From the NCBI RefSeq assembly GCF_009184895.1, contig NZ_WESE01000004.1:496001-560000 (forward strand): 64,000 bases of DNA, given 5' to 3'. Both the position numbers and the translations under genes were made by a program. The first letter of the stretch is position 1. Every line of letters begins with the position of its first letter. This document shows positions 42,500 to 52,312 of the stretch, one piece after another. The DNA comes from Nostocoides sp. F2B08. Lineage in GTDB: Bacteria; Actinomycetota; Actinomycetes; Actinomycetales; Dermatophilaceae. Under the pieces are notes generated by a model. That model ran no database searches, was not told the origin of the DNA, and saw only the letters and a list, made by a program, of their open reading frames with translations.

Positions 42500-44500
42500 A
42501 TGACGCGGCCGCCGCCGCGGCCCTACCGTGGGCTCGTGCCCTGGCCCAAGCGCGTGACGGTGGCCCTGTGGGCCGCTACGGCGGTGTTGTTGCTCCTCTC
42601 GCTCTGGGCGACCATCGACCTCGGCGGGCGCGCCAACATCTTCGTCACCGCCCTCTCATGGGTCGTCGTCATCGCGCCGCTCGCGGCCGGCTACCTCGTC
42701 ATCCGTCACGACCCGGCCAACTGGGTCGGCACGTGGCTCACCGCCGCCGGCACGGCGATCGCGCTCATCAACGCGCACGGCACATGGCAGGACGCCCTCG
42801 CCGCCGAGCCGAGCGGACTGCCTGCGAGCCCCCTCCTGTGGGTCCTCACCCAGGGCGTGTGGATGGCGTGGTTCGTGCCGTATGCGATGGTCGTCGCCCT
42901 CTTTCCCGACGGCCGACCCTGGGGTCGGGTCGGGCGGGCGAGCGTCGTGGCGCTGCTGACGATTCCCGTGCTGTTCAACCTGCTCACCGCGGTCATCCCC
43001 GAGCCGCTCATGCCGCCGCTGGACGACTGGCCGCGCCCGCTCGGCACGCATCCGGTCGGCTACCTCTCCCTCGCGCTGCTGCCGTTCTTCCTGCTGGCGC
43101 TCATCGGCCCGGGCGTCTCGCTATGGCGTAGGCACGCGGCGAGCACCGACCCGCGCGCACGCGCCCAGATGCGCTGGATGCTGCTCGCCGCGTCGCTCCT
43201 GCCCGCCACGCTCGTGCTGTGCTGGGTGGGCTACCTCGTCGTCGGCGGACCCGAGCCGGTCGTCGTCGGCCTCGTCGCGTTCAACCTCGCGATGCCGGCC
43301 GCGACGTTCGTCGCGATGCTGCGCCACGACCTCTACGACGTGGACCGGGCGATCGTGCTCGCCGGCGTCTACGGGATCCTCGCCGTCGGCGTCCTCGCAG
43401 GGTATGCGCTGGTCTCGGGCCTCCTCGGCCGCACCCTGGGCGCGGACTCGGTCACCGCCGCCGTCGTCGCGACGGTGGCGGTGATGATCGCGCTCCTCCC
43501 GGCCCGCTCGTTCCTGCTCCGCGTGCTGGGACGCCGTCTTCACCCGCGGCGCGCAGCCGCCCTGGACGCCGTTGCCGCGCTGGCCGAGCGGGTCGGCGCC
43601 GGGCGCGACGAACCGGAGCGGCTGGAGGAGGTGCTGCGCGAGGCATTGCGGGACGACGGCCTGCGGGTGGGCTACCGACGGCCCGGGGGCACCGCATACC
43701 TCGACGTCTCCGGCGAGCCGGTCGAGGACGTGCGGGGACAGCCGATCCGCTCCGGCGGGCACGATGTCGGGCTCGTCGTGCCAGGGCCACGTGGAGCGCC
43801 GGTGCCGAGCGAGATCCTCACGGCCAGTGGGCTGCTCGCCGACCAGGTCCGGCTGCGGCGCGAGCTCGCCGACGCACTGGCCGAGGTCGAGGCGAGCCGC
43901 GAGCGGCTGCTGGAGGCGGGCTACGAAGAGCGGCGGCGCCTGGAGACGGACCTGCACGACGGCGCGCAGCAGCGGCTCGTCTCGCTCGGCATGCGGCTGC
44001 GGGTGGCTCAGCGGCACGCGGCGTCCGGGCAGCCGGTCGACCTCGACACCCTCGTCGACACAGCCGTCACCCAGATCGCCGACGCGGTCGGCGAGCTGCG
44101 CGCCATCGCCCACGGCCTGCGCCCCAGCTCACTCGACGACGGGCTGCCGGCGGCGCTTGACAACCTCACCCGCTCCAGCGCCCTGCCGGTCGAGGTGTCG
44201 TACTCGGCCAACGGCATCCCCGACCACGTCAGCCTCACTGCGTACTACGTTGCGAGCGAGGGCGTCGCGAACGCCGTCAAACACGCCGGCGCATCGCGGG
44301 TCGCGATCGACGTGCGACACGACGACGAGCACCTGCGGGTCGTCGTCCGCGACGACGGGGCCGGTGGGGCGAAGGTCGTGCCGGGCTCGGGGCTGGCGCG
44401 GCTGCGGGACCGGGTGCACGCTCACGGCGGGTCGCTCGACGTGAGCAGCCCTCTCGCGCAGGGCACCTCGATCGAGGCGGTGATCCCGTGCGGATCGTGA
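42500..44500 (+). CDS. NarL-type sensor histidine kinase
   Basis: 666 residues from ATG 42500 (GTG 42440 or 42488 in frame also possible). Eight to ten membrane spans (about 20-370) form the sensor. They are followed by a coiled linker, a HisKA_3 domain with phospho-acceptor His in RRLETDLHDGAQQRLVSLGM, and a HATPase (ASEGVANAVKHAG, RDDGAGGAKV, GSGLARLRDRV). The response regulator gene starts 13 bp before its stop. Membrane-embedded sensing domain of unknown ligand. Confidence 0.88.
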   Translation: MTRPPPRPYRGLVPWPKRVTVALWAATAVLLLLSLWATIDLGGRANIFVTALSWVVVIAPLAAGYLVIRHDPANWVGTWLTAAGTAIALINAHGTWQDALAAEPSGLPASPLLWVLTQGVWMAWFVPYAMVVALFPDGRPWGRVGRASVVALLTIPVLFNLLTAVIPEPLMPPLDDWPRPLGTHPVGYLSLALLPFFLLALIGPGVSLWRRHAASTDPRARAQMRWMLLAASLLPATLVLCWVGYLVVGGPEPVVVGLVAFNLAMPAATFVAMLRHDLYDVDRAIVLAGVYGILAVGVLAGYALVSGLLGRTLGADSVTAAVVATVAVMIALLPARSFLLRVLGRRLHPRRAAALDAVAALAERVGAGRDEPERLEEVLREALRDDGLRVGYRRPGGTAYLDVSGEPVEDVRGQPIRSGGHDVGLVVPGPRGAPVPSEILTASGLLADQVRLRRELADALAEVEASRERLLEAGYEERRRLETDLHDGAQQRLVSLGMRLRVAQRHAASGQPVDLDTLVDTAVTQIADAVGELRAIAHGLRPSSLDDGLPAALDNLTRSSALPVEVSYSANGIPDHVSLTAYYVASEGVANAVKHAGASRVAIDVRHDDEHLRVVVRDDGAGGAKVVPGSGLARLRDRVHAHGGSLDVSSPLAQGTSIEAVIPCGS

Positions 44501-45141
44501 TCGGCGAGGACTCGGCGCTGTTCCGTGAGGGGCTGGCGGCGCTGTTGGGTGAGCTGGGACACGAGGTCGTCGCCTCGGCCGCGGACGCGCCCTCCGCGCT
44601 CGCGGCGGTCCTCGAGCACCGGCCCGATGTCGCCGTGCTCGACATCCGGATGCCGCCGAACAATGCCCACGACGGCGCCGAGGTCGCCGCCGAGGTGCGG
44701 CGGCGGGCACCCGAGGTGGGGGTGCTCCTGCTGTCGCAACACGTCGAGACGCGGCTCTCCGTAGAGCTGGTCGCGACCGGCCGGTTCGGCTACCTGCTCA
44801 AGGACCGGGTGCTCGACGTCGACGAGTTCGTCGACGCGCTCAGTCGCGTTGCGGCGGGCGGCTCGGCGCTCGACCCCGAGGTCGTCGCGCGACTGCTGGC
44901 CGGCGGTCGCGACTCCCTGTCCGCGCTCACGCGACGCGAGCTCGAAGTGCTCGCGCTCATGGCCGAGGGCCTCGCCAACCCCGGAATCGCCGCTCGGCTC
45001 GTCCTCGCCGAGCGAACCGTCGAGTCGCATGTCGGCAGCATCCTCGCCAAGCTCGGCCTCAGCGAGGGCGGCCCGTCGGAGCACCGCCGGGTCCGCGCCG
45101 TGCTCGCCTACCTCGAGGCGCGCCACGGGAGGGCCGGCTGA
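44488..45141 (+). CDS. NarL/LuxR-family response regulator
   Basis: 217 residues from GTG 44488, overlapping the kinase gene by 13 bp. Receiver: IVIGEDSALFREGLAALL, phospho-acceptor Asp in VAVLDIRMPPNNAHDG, Lys in GYLLKDRV. The C-terminal HTH: LTRRELEVLALMAEGLANPG and ERTVESHVGSILAKLGL. Partner of the kinase. Converges closely on the amidohydrolase gene with only 7 bp between stops. Confidence 0.92.
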   Translation: MRIVIGEDSALFREGLAALLGELGHEVVASAADAPSALAAVLEHRPDVAVLDIRMPPNNAHDGAEVAAEVRRRAPEVGVLLLSQHVETRLSVELVATGRFGYLLKDRVLDVDEFVDALSRVAAGGSALDPEVVARLLAGGRDSLSALTRRELEVLALMAEGLANPGIAARLVLAERTVESHVGSILAKLGLSEGGPSEHRRVRAVLAYLEARHGRAG

Positions 45142-45148
45142 GCCCGTC

Positions 45149-46360
45149 TCAGCCGCCCGCGATGACGTGGCCGTCGCGGACCACCCACTGCGGCGCGGCG
45201 TGCTCGCGCAGGACGTCGACGACCCGCTCCTGGTCATGGATGCAGAGATTGGCCGGATTCCCCTCGTGAATGCGGTGGCCAGGCAGTCCGAGCACGTCGG
45301 CCGCGCGGGTGGTGACGAGCTCGAGCAGGTGTCGCTGCTCGACCGCGCTGAGGAAGCCGAGGAGGTGCGCGGCGAGGAAGGCGACCTCGAGCATGTTGTG
45401 CCGACCGAACGGGTAGTACGCGTCCTCGATGTCGTCCTGCCCGAGTGCGACCGGCAGCCCCTCGTCGATGAACCGGCGCACCGGCAGGTGCAGCGGCCCG
45501 GTGTGCGGGTCGGAGACGAAGCCGAGTCCGGCCCTGCGCGCCAGCCCGATGAGTCGCAGCAGTGAGGGTTCCGGATAGGTGCCCAACGCCCGTGCGTGGC
45601 ATGCCACCCCGCGTCCCAGGAGGTCGTGGCGGAGCATCGCCTCGGCGAGCATCCCCGTCGTGCGCAGCGAGGGGTCACCTGAGTCGTCGACGAGCATCGC
45701 CACCCGCCTGCCCTGCGCGGAGGCGAGGGAGCAGGCCCACTCGACGTGCGCATACGCATCGGTATCCGTGTGCTCGATCCACGGGATGCCGCCGACGACA
45801 TCGGCCCCCATCCGCAGCGCCTCCTCGCACAGCTCGGCCGCGCCCTCGTCGCGGATGAGACCGTCCTGCGGGAACGCGACCACCTGCAGGTCGACCCGCC
45901 CGCGGTACTCCTCGCGCACGGCGAGGACCGACTCCATCCCGACCAGCCCAGCGGTCGTGTCGACGTCGACGAAGGCCAGCACGTGGAGTGTGCCGTAGCG
46001 GACCGCCTCGTCCAGCGCGCGCCGCACGTTGGGCTCGATCCAGGACCGGTCGTACTGCCGCTTGACCGCCGACGCGAGCTCGATCGAGGTCATCGCGCCG
46101 CCCATCGACCCGGCGGTGTAGGCCCCGAGTGCCTCGTCCCCGACCATCGGGAGCGTGTAGACCTTCTCGAGGTGCATGTGACCGTTGACGAACGACTCCG
46201 TGACGAGTCGGCCGTCGGCGTCGAGCACGTCTGCCGCCTCTTGCTCGGGAGTGCGGACGTCGGATGCATCGGCGATGCGCGCATACCGGCCGTCGCGGAT
46301 GTCGATCGACACGACCCGCCCATCGACGAGGCGGGCGTTGCGGATGAGGAGGTCGCTCAT
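45149..46360 (-). CDS. CodA-like amidohydrolase
   Basis: 403 residues. Amidohydrolase barrel related to cytosine deaminase: metal ligands H61 and H63 in NGHMHLEK, His255 in ACHARALGTY, and Asp310 with the family block GQDDIEDAYYPFG. Where CodA has VHCDEID (third metal ligand and catalytic Glu) this protein has AMLVDDSGD, so Leu223 and Asp226 occupy those positions. It may act on another cyclic amide or guanidine, or be inactive. ATG 46360 has a leaderless-type -10. Monocistronic. Confidence 0.8.
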   Translation of the reverse strand: MSDLLIRNARLVDGRVVSIDIRDGRYARIADASDVRTPEQEAADVLDADGRLVTESFVNGHMHLEKVYTLPMVGDEALGAYTAGSMGGAMTSIELASAVKRQYDRSWIEPNVRRALDEAVRYGTLHVLAFVDVDTTAGLVGMESVLAVREEYRGRVDLQVVAFPQDGLIRDEGAAELCEEALRMGADVVGGIPWIEHTDTDAYAHVEWACSLASAQGRRVAMLVDDSGDPSLRTTGMLAEAMLRHDLLGRGVACHARALGTYPEPSLLRLIGLARRAGLGFVSDPHTGPLHLPVRRFIDEGLPVALGQDDIEDAYYPFGRHNMLEVAFLAAHLLGFLSAVEQRHLLELVTTRAADVLGLPGHRIHEGNPANLCIHDQERVVDVLREHAAPQWVVRDGHVIAGG

Positions 46361-46366
46361 GACCCG

Positions 46367-46372
46367 ACCCTA
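46367..46372 (-). promoter_or_regulatory. -10 element of a leaderless promoter (TAGGGT on minus strand)
   Basis: Ends 6 nt before ATG 46360 and lies in the palindrome ACCCTAGGGT. Confidence 0.42.
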
Positions 46373-46487
46373 GGGTGCGCCTGCAGCGGTGGTGTCTTTC
46401 GCATCGACTCAGCGGCGACTTCGCCTGGCCCGGCTCGTTCATCGGCTGATCCTGCGAGAGTCCAGACGACGCCAGCGCAGACCGAGG

Positions 46488-46512
46488 GCCCGGCACCAGT
46501 TGGGTGCCGGGC
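46488..46512. terminator. Hairpin terminator
   Basis: Perfect 10-bp arms (GCCCGGCACC and GGTGCCGGGC) with a 5-nt loop, 31 bp downstream of the cyclase-STAND gene stop on the minus strand. Confidence 0.7.
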
Positions 46513-46542
46513 GGTGGCGTCCTCACAGACCCGTGCGCGCCT

Positions 46543-49452
46543 TCACAAAGCCGGCTGCGCGCGACGAAGCTGGTGCTCGGCCAGGTCGAGCGCCTCGTCG
46601 ATGTCGAGGACCGCATCATCCGTGCCGGCCGGCGTCGACTCCGCATCGAGCCGCAACTCAGCCGACTCCCACTGGTCGAGGAGCCGCCGAGGAACGAGCG
46701 GGGTGAGTGGGACACCGAGCTCTGCGCGGCCACGCGTCGCCGCTGCCAGGAGGCGCGCAGCCACCGTTTCCTGCCCGGAGGCGGCGAGCACCGTTCCGGA
46801 CGCCTCGAGCGCGTCGAGCCGCAGGTCGCTACCGAGGGTGCGACTCAGCTCGGCGGCCCGCAGGGCGTCGCCCGCAGCCACGCCGAGGTCGCCGAGGAGT
46901 GCTCGGCACGAGGCCAGCTGGGCTAGGGCCAGCGACATCCGCGGATGGAAGCCCAGTTCGCTCGCAATGGCCAGCGAGCGCTCGAGCAACGGAACCGCCT
47001 CGTCGAGCCGGCCCTGCTGGATCCTCGCCTCGGCGAGCGACTCGGCCGCCTCTCCGATCCCCTCGGGCGTATTCAGCGACTCGAACATGCTCAGGCTCGA
47101 CCCCAGCAGCTCTTCTGCTTCGTCGAACCGCCCCTCGGTCGCGGCGATATAGCCGAGGTTGTTCAGCGCGTGCGCCTGCCCCCACGTGTTCCCCGCCCCT
47201 TGCATCAGCACCAGGGCAGAGTTGAGCTCTTCGACCGCCTCCGCTCGCCGATCCGCCATCGCCAGCACCGCACCCACACGTATGCGCAGCTCACCTTCCC
47301 CGACCGGGTCGTGAACCCTGCGGAAGGCCTCGATGGCCTCCACGGCGCGGCTCTCCGGCATGCCGCCAGGCCGCCGGAGGTCGAGCGCGAGCTGCTCGGA
47401 GAGTACCTGCGACAGCAGTGCGTCCTCGCCACGCTCGCGCAGCAGCCGCTCCGCTGCCGCCAGCGTCACCTCCACCTGGGCGAAGTCGGCCTGCTCCACC
47501 CCGAGCCTGGCGGCCACGAGCAGCAGCGACGCGTGCAGAACCGGGTCGGTCGGGCGCTCGGCCAGGACCCGCTTGACCAGGTGGCGTCCGGTCGTGAGCT
47601 GCGCTCGGAGCCGCCAGTACCCGTGCATCCCGACGGCGATCCGCCCCGCCCGGTCCGGGTCGCCCTGCTCCAGACACCAGCCGATCGCCGCCACCACGTC
47701 GGCGGACTCCTCCTCGGCCCGGTTGAGGAGCTCTGCCTGGCGCGGCCCGAACAGGTCGGCGGCGATCTCCTCTGTGAGCGCCTCATAGTGCCGGGCGTGC
47801 TCATCGCGGCACCGCGGCAGGTCCTCGGCCACCTCCTGCGCGTAGGCCTTGACCGACTCGAGCATGGCGAAGCGCGATCGCCCGTCGGGCGTGGCCAGTC
47901 GACGCAGGAAGCTCTTGTTCACCAGGGAGGTCAACACGTCCAGCACCGGCTCTGCATCGTCGGCGGTGACCTGCTCCGCCGTGGCGAGCAGCACCGGTGC
48001 GGCGAACACGCTCAACTGCTCGAGGAGCCGCCGCTCCGGGGGGCCGAGCAGTTCGTGGCTCCAGGCGATCGCGCCGCGGAGCGTCCGCTGCCGTTCGGGC
48101 AGGTCCGACGGGCCTCCGGTGAGCACCCCCAGGCGGCTCTCCAACCGGGTGGCGAGCTCCTGCGGTGACAGCACGCCCACCCGCGCCGCTGCGAGCTCGA
48201 TGGCCAGCGGCAGACCCTCCAACCGGTGGGCCACCTCGGCCAGCGCGCCGGCGTTGGTCTCATCCACCTCGAAGCCCGGCACGACCGCCTGCGCCCGGTC
48301 GACGAAGAGGCGGACGGCGTCGATGTCGCGCAGCCGCTGCGGCGACATCGGCGTACCCGCCGGGGGCACCGGGAGGGTGTCCACGACATAGGCCTGCTCG
48401 CCGCGGATCCGCAGCACCTCGCGGCTGGTCACGACCACGGAGATCCCGGGGGCCTCGTCGAGCAGCTCGGCGACGGTGCCGGCCGCTGACATGAGGTGCT
48501 CGACGTTGTCGAGCAGCACGAGGTGGCGCTGACCGCGGGTGTACTCCCCCAGGGCGACGACCGGGTCGCGCTCTGCGACATCTGCCAGTCCCATCGCGCC
48601 GGTGATCGCGGCTCCGACCAGACCCGGATCCTGGACCTCGGCGAGACGGACCAGCCACACCCCGTTCGGGAATTCCGCGAGCGCATTCCGCGCCAGATGG
48701 AGCGCCAGGCGCGTCTTGCCGGTGCCGCCGGGCCCGGTCAGCGTGATGAGCCTTCGGGTGGGCAGCAGAGCAGCCAGCTCATCGAGCTCCGCGGTGCGGC
48801 CGACAAAGCTCGTGCGCTCCCGGGGCAGGTTCGTCGGCGTCGCGGTCTGCGTCGACAGCGGAGGGAAGTCCCTGGTCAGGCCATCGCCGACGAGCTGGAA
48901 GAGGTGCTCCGGTTCGGAGATGTCCTTGAGACGATGCAGTCCGACGTCGATGACGTCGAGCCCCGGAGGCAGCGGCGCGGCCAGCGCACGCGTCGCCGAG
49001 GACAGCAGGACCTGGCCTCCGTGGGCAGCGCCGCTGATGCGGGCGGCGCGGTTGACGTCGTGTCCCACATAGGAGCCCGGCCCGTGCTCCGGCGTGCCGG
49101 TGTGCAGGCCCATCCGCACCTTGACATCGACCCTGTCCGGCCATCGGTGGGCTGCCAGCGCAAGTTGCGCCTCGGCTGCTGCGGCCAGGGCGTCGCGCGC
49201 CCGTGCGAAGACCGCGAACATGGCGTCACCCTCGGTGCCGAACTCGAGCCCACCGTTTGCTGCAATGCTGCTGCGGAGCAGCTGGAAGTGGTCGCTCAGC
49301 ACGGTCGCGAACTTCGAGCCGAGACGCTCCACCAGCCGCGTGGACCCCTGCAGGTCGGTGAACAGCAACGTGACGGTGCCGCTCGGCAGCCGACCACCCC
49401 GACCTTCGGGCGCGTCCGACCTGGTCGTTGTGGGCCCCACGTCGTTCATCAT
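46543..49452 (-). CDS. Class III nucleotidyl cyclase domain - STAND ATPase - TPR regulator
   Basis: 969 residues. The N-terminal cyclase homology domain (about 25-190) has FTDLQGST with the first metal Asp, GTEGDAMFAVF with the second Asp, and the transition-state Asn-Arg pair in GHDVNRAARI. The purine-specifying Lys is not obvious. An NB-ARC/AAA domain follows (FVGRTAELDELAALL, Walker A LTGPGGTGKTRLAL, Walker B HLVLLDNVEHL), then helical repeats (about 550-940). It lacks a C-terminal LuxR HTH, so it is a signalling protein of the cyclase-STAND type and may or may not make cAMP. Confidence 0.85.
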   Translation of the reverse strand: MMNDVGPTTTRSDAPEGRGGRLPSGTVTLLFTDLQGSTRLVERLGSKFATVLSDHFQLLRSSIAANGGLEFGTEGDAMFAVFARARDALAAAAEAQLALAAHRWPDRVDVKVRMGLHTGTPEHGPGSYVGHDVNRAARISGAAHGGQVLLSSATRALAAPLPPGLDVIDVGLHRLKDISEPEHLFQLVGDGLTRDFPPLSTQTATPTNLPRERTSFVGRTAELDELAALLPTRRLITLTGPGGTGKTRLALHLARNALAEFPNGVWLVRLAEVQDPGLVGAAITGAMGLADVAERDPVVALGEYTRGQRHLVLLDNVEHLMSAAGTVAELLDEAPGISVVVTSREVLRIRGEQAYVVDTLPVPPAGTPMSPQRLRDIDAVRLFVDRAQAVVPGFEVDETNAGALAEVAHRLEGLPLAIELAAARVGVLSPQELATRLESRLGVLTGGPSDLPERQRTLRGAIAWSHELLGPPERRLLEQLSVFAAPVLLATAEQVTADDAEPVLDVLTSLVNKSFLRRLATPDGRSRFAMLESVKAYAQEVAEDLPRCRDEHARHYEALTEEIAADLFGPRQAELLNRAEEESADVVAAIGWCLEQGDPDRAGRIAVGMHGYWRLRAQLTTGRHLVKRVLAERPTDPVLHASLLLVAARLGVEQADFAQVEVTLAAAERLLRERGEDALLSQVLSEQLALDLRRPGGMPESRAVEAIEAFRRVHDPVGEGELRIRVGAVLAMADRRAEAVEELNSALVLMQGAGNTWGQAHALNNLGYIAATEGRFDEAEELLGSSLSMFESLNTPEGIGEAAESLAEARIQQGRLDEAVPLLERSLAIASELGFHPRMSLALAQLASCRALLGDLGVAAGDALRAAELSRTLGSDLRLDALEASGTVLAASGQETVAARLLAAATRGRAELGVPLTPLVPRRLLDQWESAELRLDAESTPAGTDDAVLDIDEALDLAEHQLRRAQPAL

Positions 49453-49527
49453 TGCGTCCGCCCGCCTCGCACGTCCAGAACGACCCGCACAGGTCTAGCA
49501 TCGAAGCAGTCGTTCCGAGGAGGAGCC

Positions 49528-49833
49528 ATGGCGGAGCCGCCCTGCCAGCACCTTGACCGCGTGCGCGATGTGCGACCGTCGGCCCAGGGATGCGAAGACT
49601 GCCTCGCGATGGGAGCGCGGTGGGTGCACCTGCGGATCTGCATGACCTGCGGGCACATCGGCTGCTGCGACAGCTCGCCGAACCGGCACGCCACCGAGCA
49701 CTGGCACGCCCACGGGGACCACCCGTTGGTGCGCTCGTTCGAGCCGGGGGAGAACTGGTGGTGGTGCTACCCCGACCACGTGGCGTTCGAGGTCGAGGGC
49801 GCCGAACCGGCGCCGTCGTACGCGCGGACATGA
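49528..49833 (+). CDS. UBP-type zinc finger protein
   Basis: 101 residues. CQHLDRVRDVRPSAQGCEDC, RICMTCGHIGCCDSSPNRHA and EHWHAHGDHPLVRSF supply the Cys/His ligands of a ZnF-UBP domain, present as single-domain proteins in many actinobacteria and of unknown role there. Ribosome site GAGGAGGAG before ATG 49528. The stop overlaps the next gene start by 4 bp. Confidence 0.9.
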   Translation: MAEPPCQHLDRVRDVRPSAQGCEDCLAMGARWVHLRICMTCGHIGCCDSSPNRHATEHWHAHGDHPLVRSFEPGENWWWCYPDHVAFEVEGAEPAPSYART

Positions 49834-50738
49834 GCGCCGCCGACTCCGCCTGGCCGGAGCTGCCGGTCGCGACGTGGGCGGACACCCGCGACACCCTCAC
49901 CCTCTGGCTGCAGGTGGTCGGCAAGGTCCGGATCGCCCGGACGCCGCTGCTCAACCACTGGTGGAACTCGCCGCTCTACCTCACCGCCCGCGGCCTGACG
50001 ACGTCGCTCATCCCCGACCGGCCGGGACGCAGCTTCGCCATCGACCTCGACCTCGTCGACCACCGGCTCGACATCACGGCGACGACCGGCGAATCCCGCT
50101 CGATGGCGTTGGAGTCGCGCTCGGTCCGCGACTTCCACGCCGAGCTCATGGCGCGGCTGGACGAGCTCGACCTGACGACCGAGATCTGGCCGGTGCCGGT
50201 CGAGCTGCCCGATGCGATCCCGTTCCCGGACGACGAGGTGCACACCGCATACGACCCGGCGGCGGTGACCACCTTCTGGCGGATGCTCGTCGAGATCGAG
50301 CGGGTCTTCGACCGCTTCCGGGCCGACTTCGTCGGCAAGTCCAGCCCGGTGCACCTGTTCTGGGGTGCCCTCGACCTCGCGACGACGCGGTTCTCCGGGC
50401 GGACAGCGCCACCGCACCCCGGTGGTGCGCCGAACTGCGGACCGCACGTCATGCACGAGGCGTACTCGCACGAGGTCAGCAGCGCCGGCTTCTGGCCGGG
50501 CGGGGACGGCGAGGGGCTCTTCTACTCGTATGCGTACCCCGAGCCGGACGGGTACCGCACCTATGCCGTGGGGCCGGATGGAGCGCACTTCGACGAGGCG
50601 ATGGGCGAGTTCGTCCTGCCGTATGCGGTGGTCCGGACCGCGGCGGACCCCGACGCCGCGCTGCTCGAGTTTCTACAGGGGACCTACGAGGCTGCCGCCG
50701 AGCTCGCCGGCTGGGACCGGGCGGTACTGGAGCGGTGA
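49830..50738 (+). CDS. DUF5996 family protein
   Basis: 302 residues, soluble. WPELPVATWADTRDTLTLWL at the start, LNHWWNSPLYLTARGL and GKSSPVHLFWGALDLATTRF in the middle. EAYSHEVSSAGFWPGG and YPEPDGY near the end are the recurring blocks of DUF5996. Two His-rich blocks could bind metal. Coupled to the zinc finger gene by an ATGA overlap. Biochemical role unknown. Confidence 0.85.
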   Translation: MSAADSAWPELPVATWADTRDTLTLWLQVVGKVRIARTPLLNHWWNSPLYLTARGLTTSLIPDRPGRSFAIDLDLVDHRLDITATTGESRSMALESRSVRDFHAELMARLDELDLTTEIWPVPVELPDAIPFPDDEVHTAYDPAAVTTFWRMLVEIERVFDRFRADFVGKSSPVHLFWGALDLATTRFSGRTAPPHPGGAPNCGPHVMHEAYSHEVSSAGFWPGGDGEGLFYSYAYPEPDGYRTYAVGPDGAHFDEAMGEFVLPYAVVRTAADPDAALLEFLQGTYEAAAELAGWDRAVLER

Positions 50739-50842
50739 GGCTCCGCGCGGGAGGAAAGGCGAACGCTTAGCCGCCCCGCGCATACCGACATATGCCAAGG
50801 TGAGGGCACCTTTCATCCCGTCTACGTCTGCAGGGGGACGTC

Positions 50843-52312
50843 ATGACGCCGGAAAGCATCGGCTTCGCACTGCTGGTTCTCGGACTGTTCCTGCTCATCG
50901 GCAAGGTCATCCGCGTCAAGGTCGGCATCGTCCAGCGATTGTTCCTCCCGAGCTCGGTCATCGGCGGAGCGCTCATTCTTTTGCTGGGACCGCAGGTTCT
51001 CGGGCAACTGGCGAGCCCGTGGGCCGAGAACGGCCTCTTCACCGAGACGATGATCGAGGTGTGGCGGGTCCTGCCCGGACTGCTCATCAGCGTCGTGTTC
51101 GCGACGATGTTCCTCGGTCAGGAGCTGCCCACTCCACGACGTGCCGCTCGTCTGGTGGGGCCGCAGCTCTCGCTCGGCGTCGCTCTCGGCTCCGGGCAGT
51201 ACGTCGTCGGGCTCCTGCTCGCCGCGCTCATTCTCGTACCGGCATTCGCGGCCAGCCCGATGACCGGCGCACTCATCGAGATGGGCTTCGAGGGCGGCCA
51301 CGGCACGGCGGCCGGGATGCGCGGCGTGATGGAGGATCTCGGGTTCGGCGAGGGCGCCGATCTCGCCGTCGGGCTGGCCACCGTCGGTATCGTCGGCGGC
51401 ATCGTCGTCGGCATCGCGCTGATCAACTGGGGGGTGCGCACCGGTCGCACCGAGATCCTCACCGGCGACGTCGAGGCCTCGGTGGAGGAGCAGAAGGGCC
51501 TGTTCCGCGAGGACGAGAACTACACCGCCGGCACGATGACGAGCCGACCCGCATCCGTCGAGCCGCTCTCCCTGCACATCGCCGTCGTCGCCGTCGCGAT
51601 CCTCATCGGCTGGTGCATCCTCGAGGCGCTGCGATGGATCGAACAGCAGACCTATGCGAGCGTCCTCATCAACGGCGACACCCCGCTGGAGATCTTCGCC
51701 TACGTGCCGCTGTTCCCCCTCGCACTTCTCGGCGGGGTCATCCTCCAGGTCATCGCCGTAAGGGTCGGTGCCGACCACCTCATCGACCACCAGATCATGC
51801 TGCGCATCCAGGGCTGGGCGCTCGACTTCCTCATCGTCGCCGCCATCGGCACCCTCTCGCTGCAGGCGATCGGCGAGAACCTCGCCGCCTTCGCGATCCT
51901 CGCCGTCGCGGGGATCGCCGTCAATGTGGGGATCTTCCTCTGGCTGGCCCCCCGGATCATCGGGCGCTACTGGTTCGAGCGCGGCATCGGCGACTTCGGC
52001 CAGTCGATGGGCGTCACCGCGACGGGCCTGATCCTCATGCGCGTCACGGACCCCGAGGGCAAGAGCCCTGCCTTCGAGGCGTTCGGCTACAAGCAACTCG
52101 TCTTCGAGCCGTTCTTCGGCGGCGGGCTGGTCACCGCACTGGCGGTCCCGATCATCTTCCTCACCGGAATCTGGCCGTTGTTCTTCGCCATGCTCACCGT
52201 GTGGCTCATCGCTGTCGGGTTCGGCTGGTTCTACTTCAAACCCCGGGCCGAGAAGGAGCGTGCAGAGGTGGCGGCGGCAGGCAAGGACGGCGCCGAGGCG
52301 GTCACGACCTGA
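50843..52312 (+). CDS. GltS-like sodium:glutamate symporter family protein
   Basis: 489 residues, about twelve spans in two inverted halves. Family blocks: QRLFLPSSVIGGALILLLGP early, and the re-entrant segments GFEGGHGTAAGMRGVMEDLG (about 150) and its partner GDFGQSMGVTATGLILMR (about 385). The Gly-rich hairpins match GltS, but the sequence is longer with a large central loop (about 205-240). The solute may not be glutamate. Start ATG 50843 preceded by AGGGGGA. Confidence 0.8.
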   Translation: MTPESIGFALLVLGLFLLIGKVIRVKVGIVQRLFLPSSVIGGALILLLGPQVLGQLASPWAENGLFTETMIEVWRVLPGLLISVVFATMFLGQELPTPRRAARLVGPQLSLGVALGSGQYVVGLLLAALILVPAFAASPMTGALIEMGFEGGHGTAAGMRGVMEDLGFGEGADLAVGLATVGIVGGIVVGIALINWGVRTGRTEILTGDVEASVEEQKGLFREDENYTAGTMTSRPASVEPLSLHIAVVAVAILIGWCILEALRWIEQQTYASVLINGDTPLEIFAYVPLFPLALLGGVILQVIAVRVGADHLIDHQIMLRIQGWALDFLIVAAIGTLSLQAIGENLAAFAILAVAGIAVNVGIFLWLAPRIIGRYWFERGIGDFGQSMGVTATGLILMRVTDPEGKSPAFEAFGYKQLVFEPFFGGGLVTALAVPIIFLTGIWPLFFAMLTVWLIAVGFGWFYFKPRAEKERAEVAAAGKDGAEAVTT

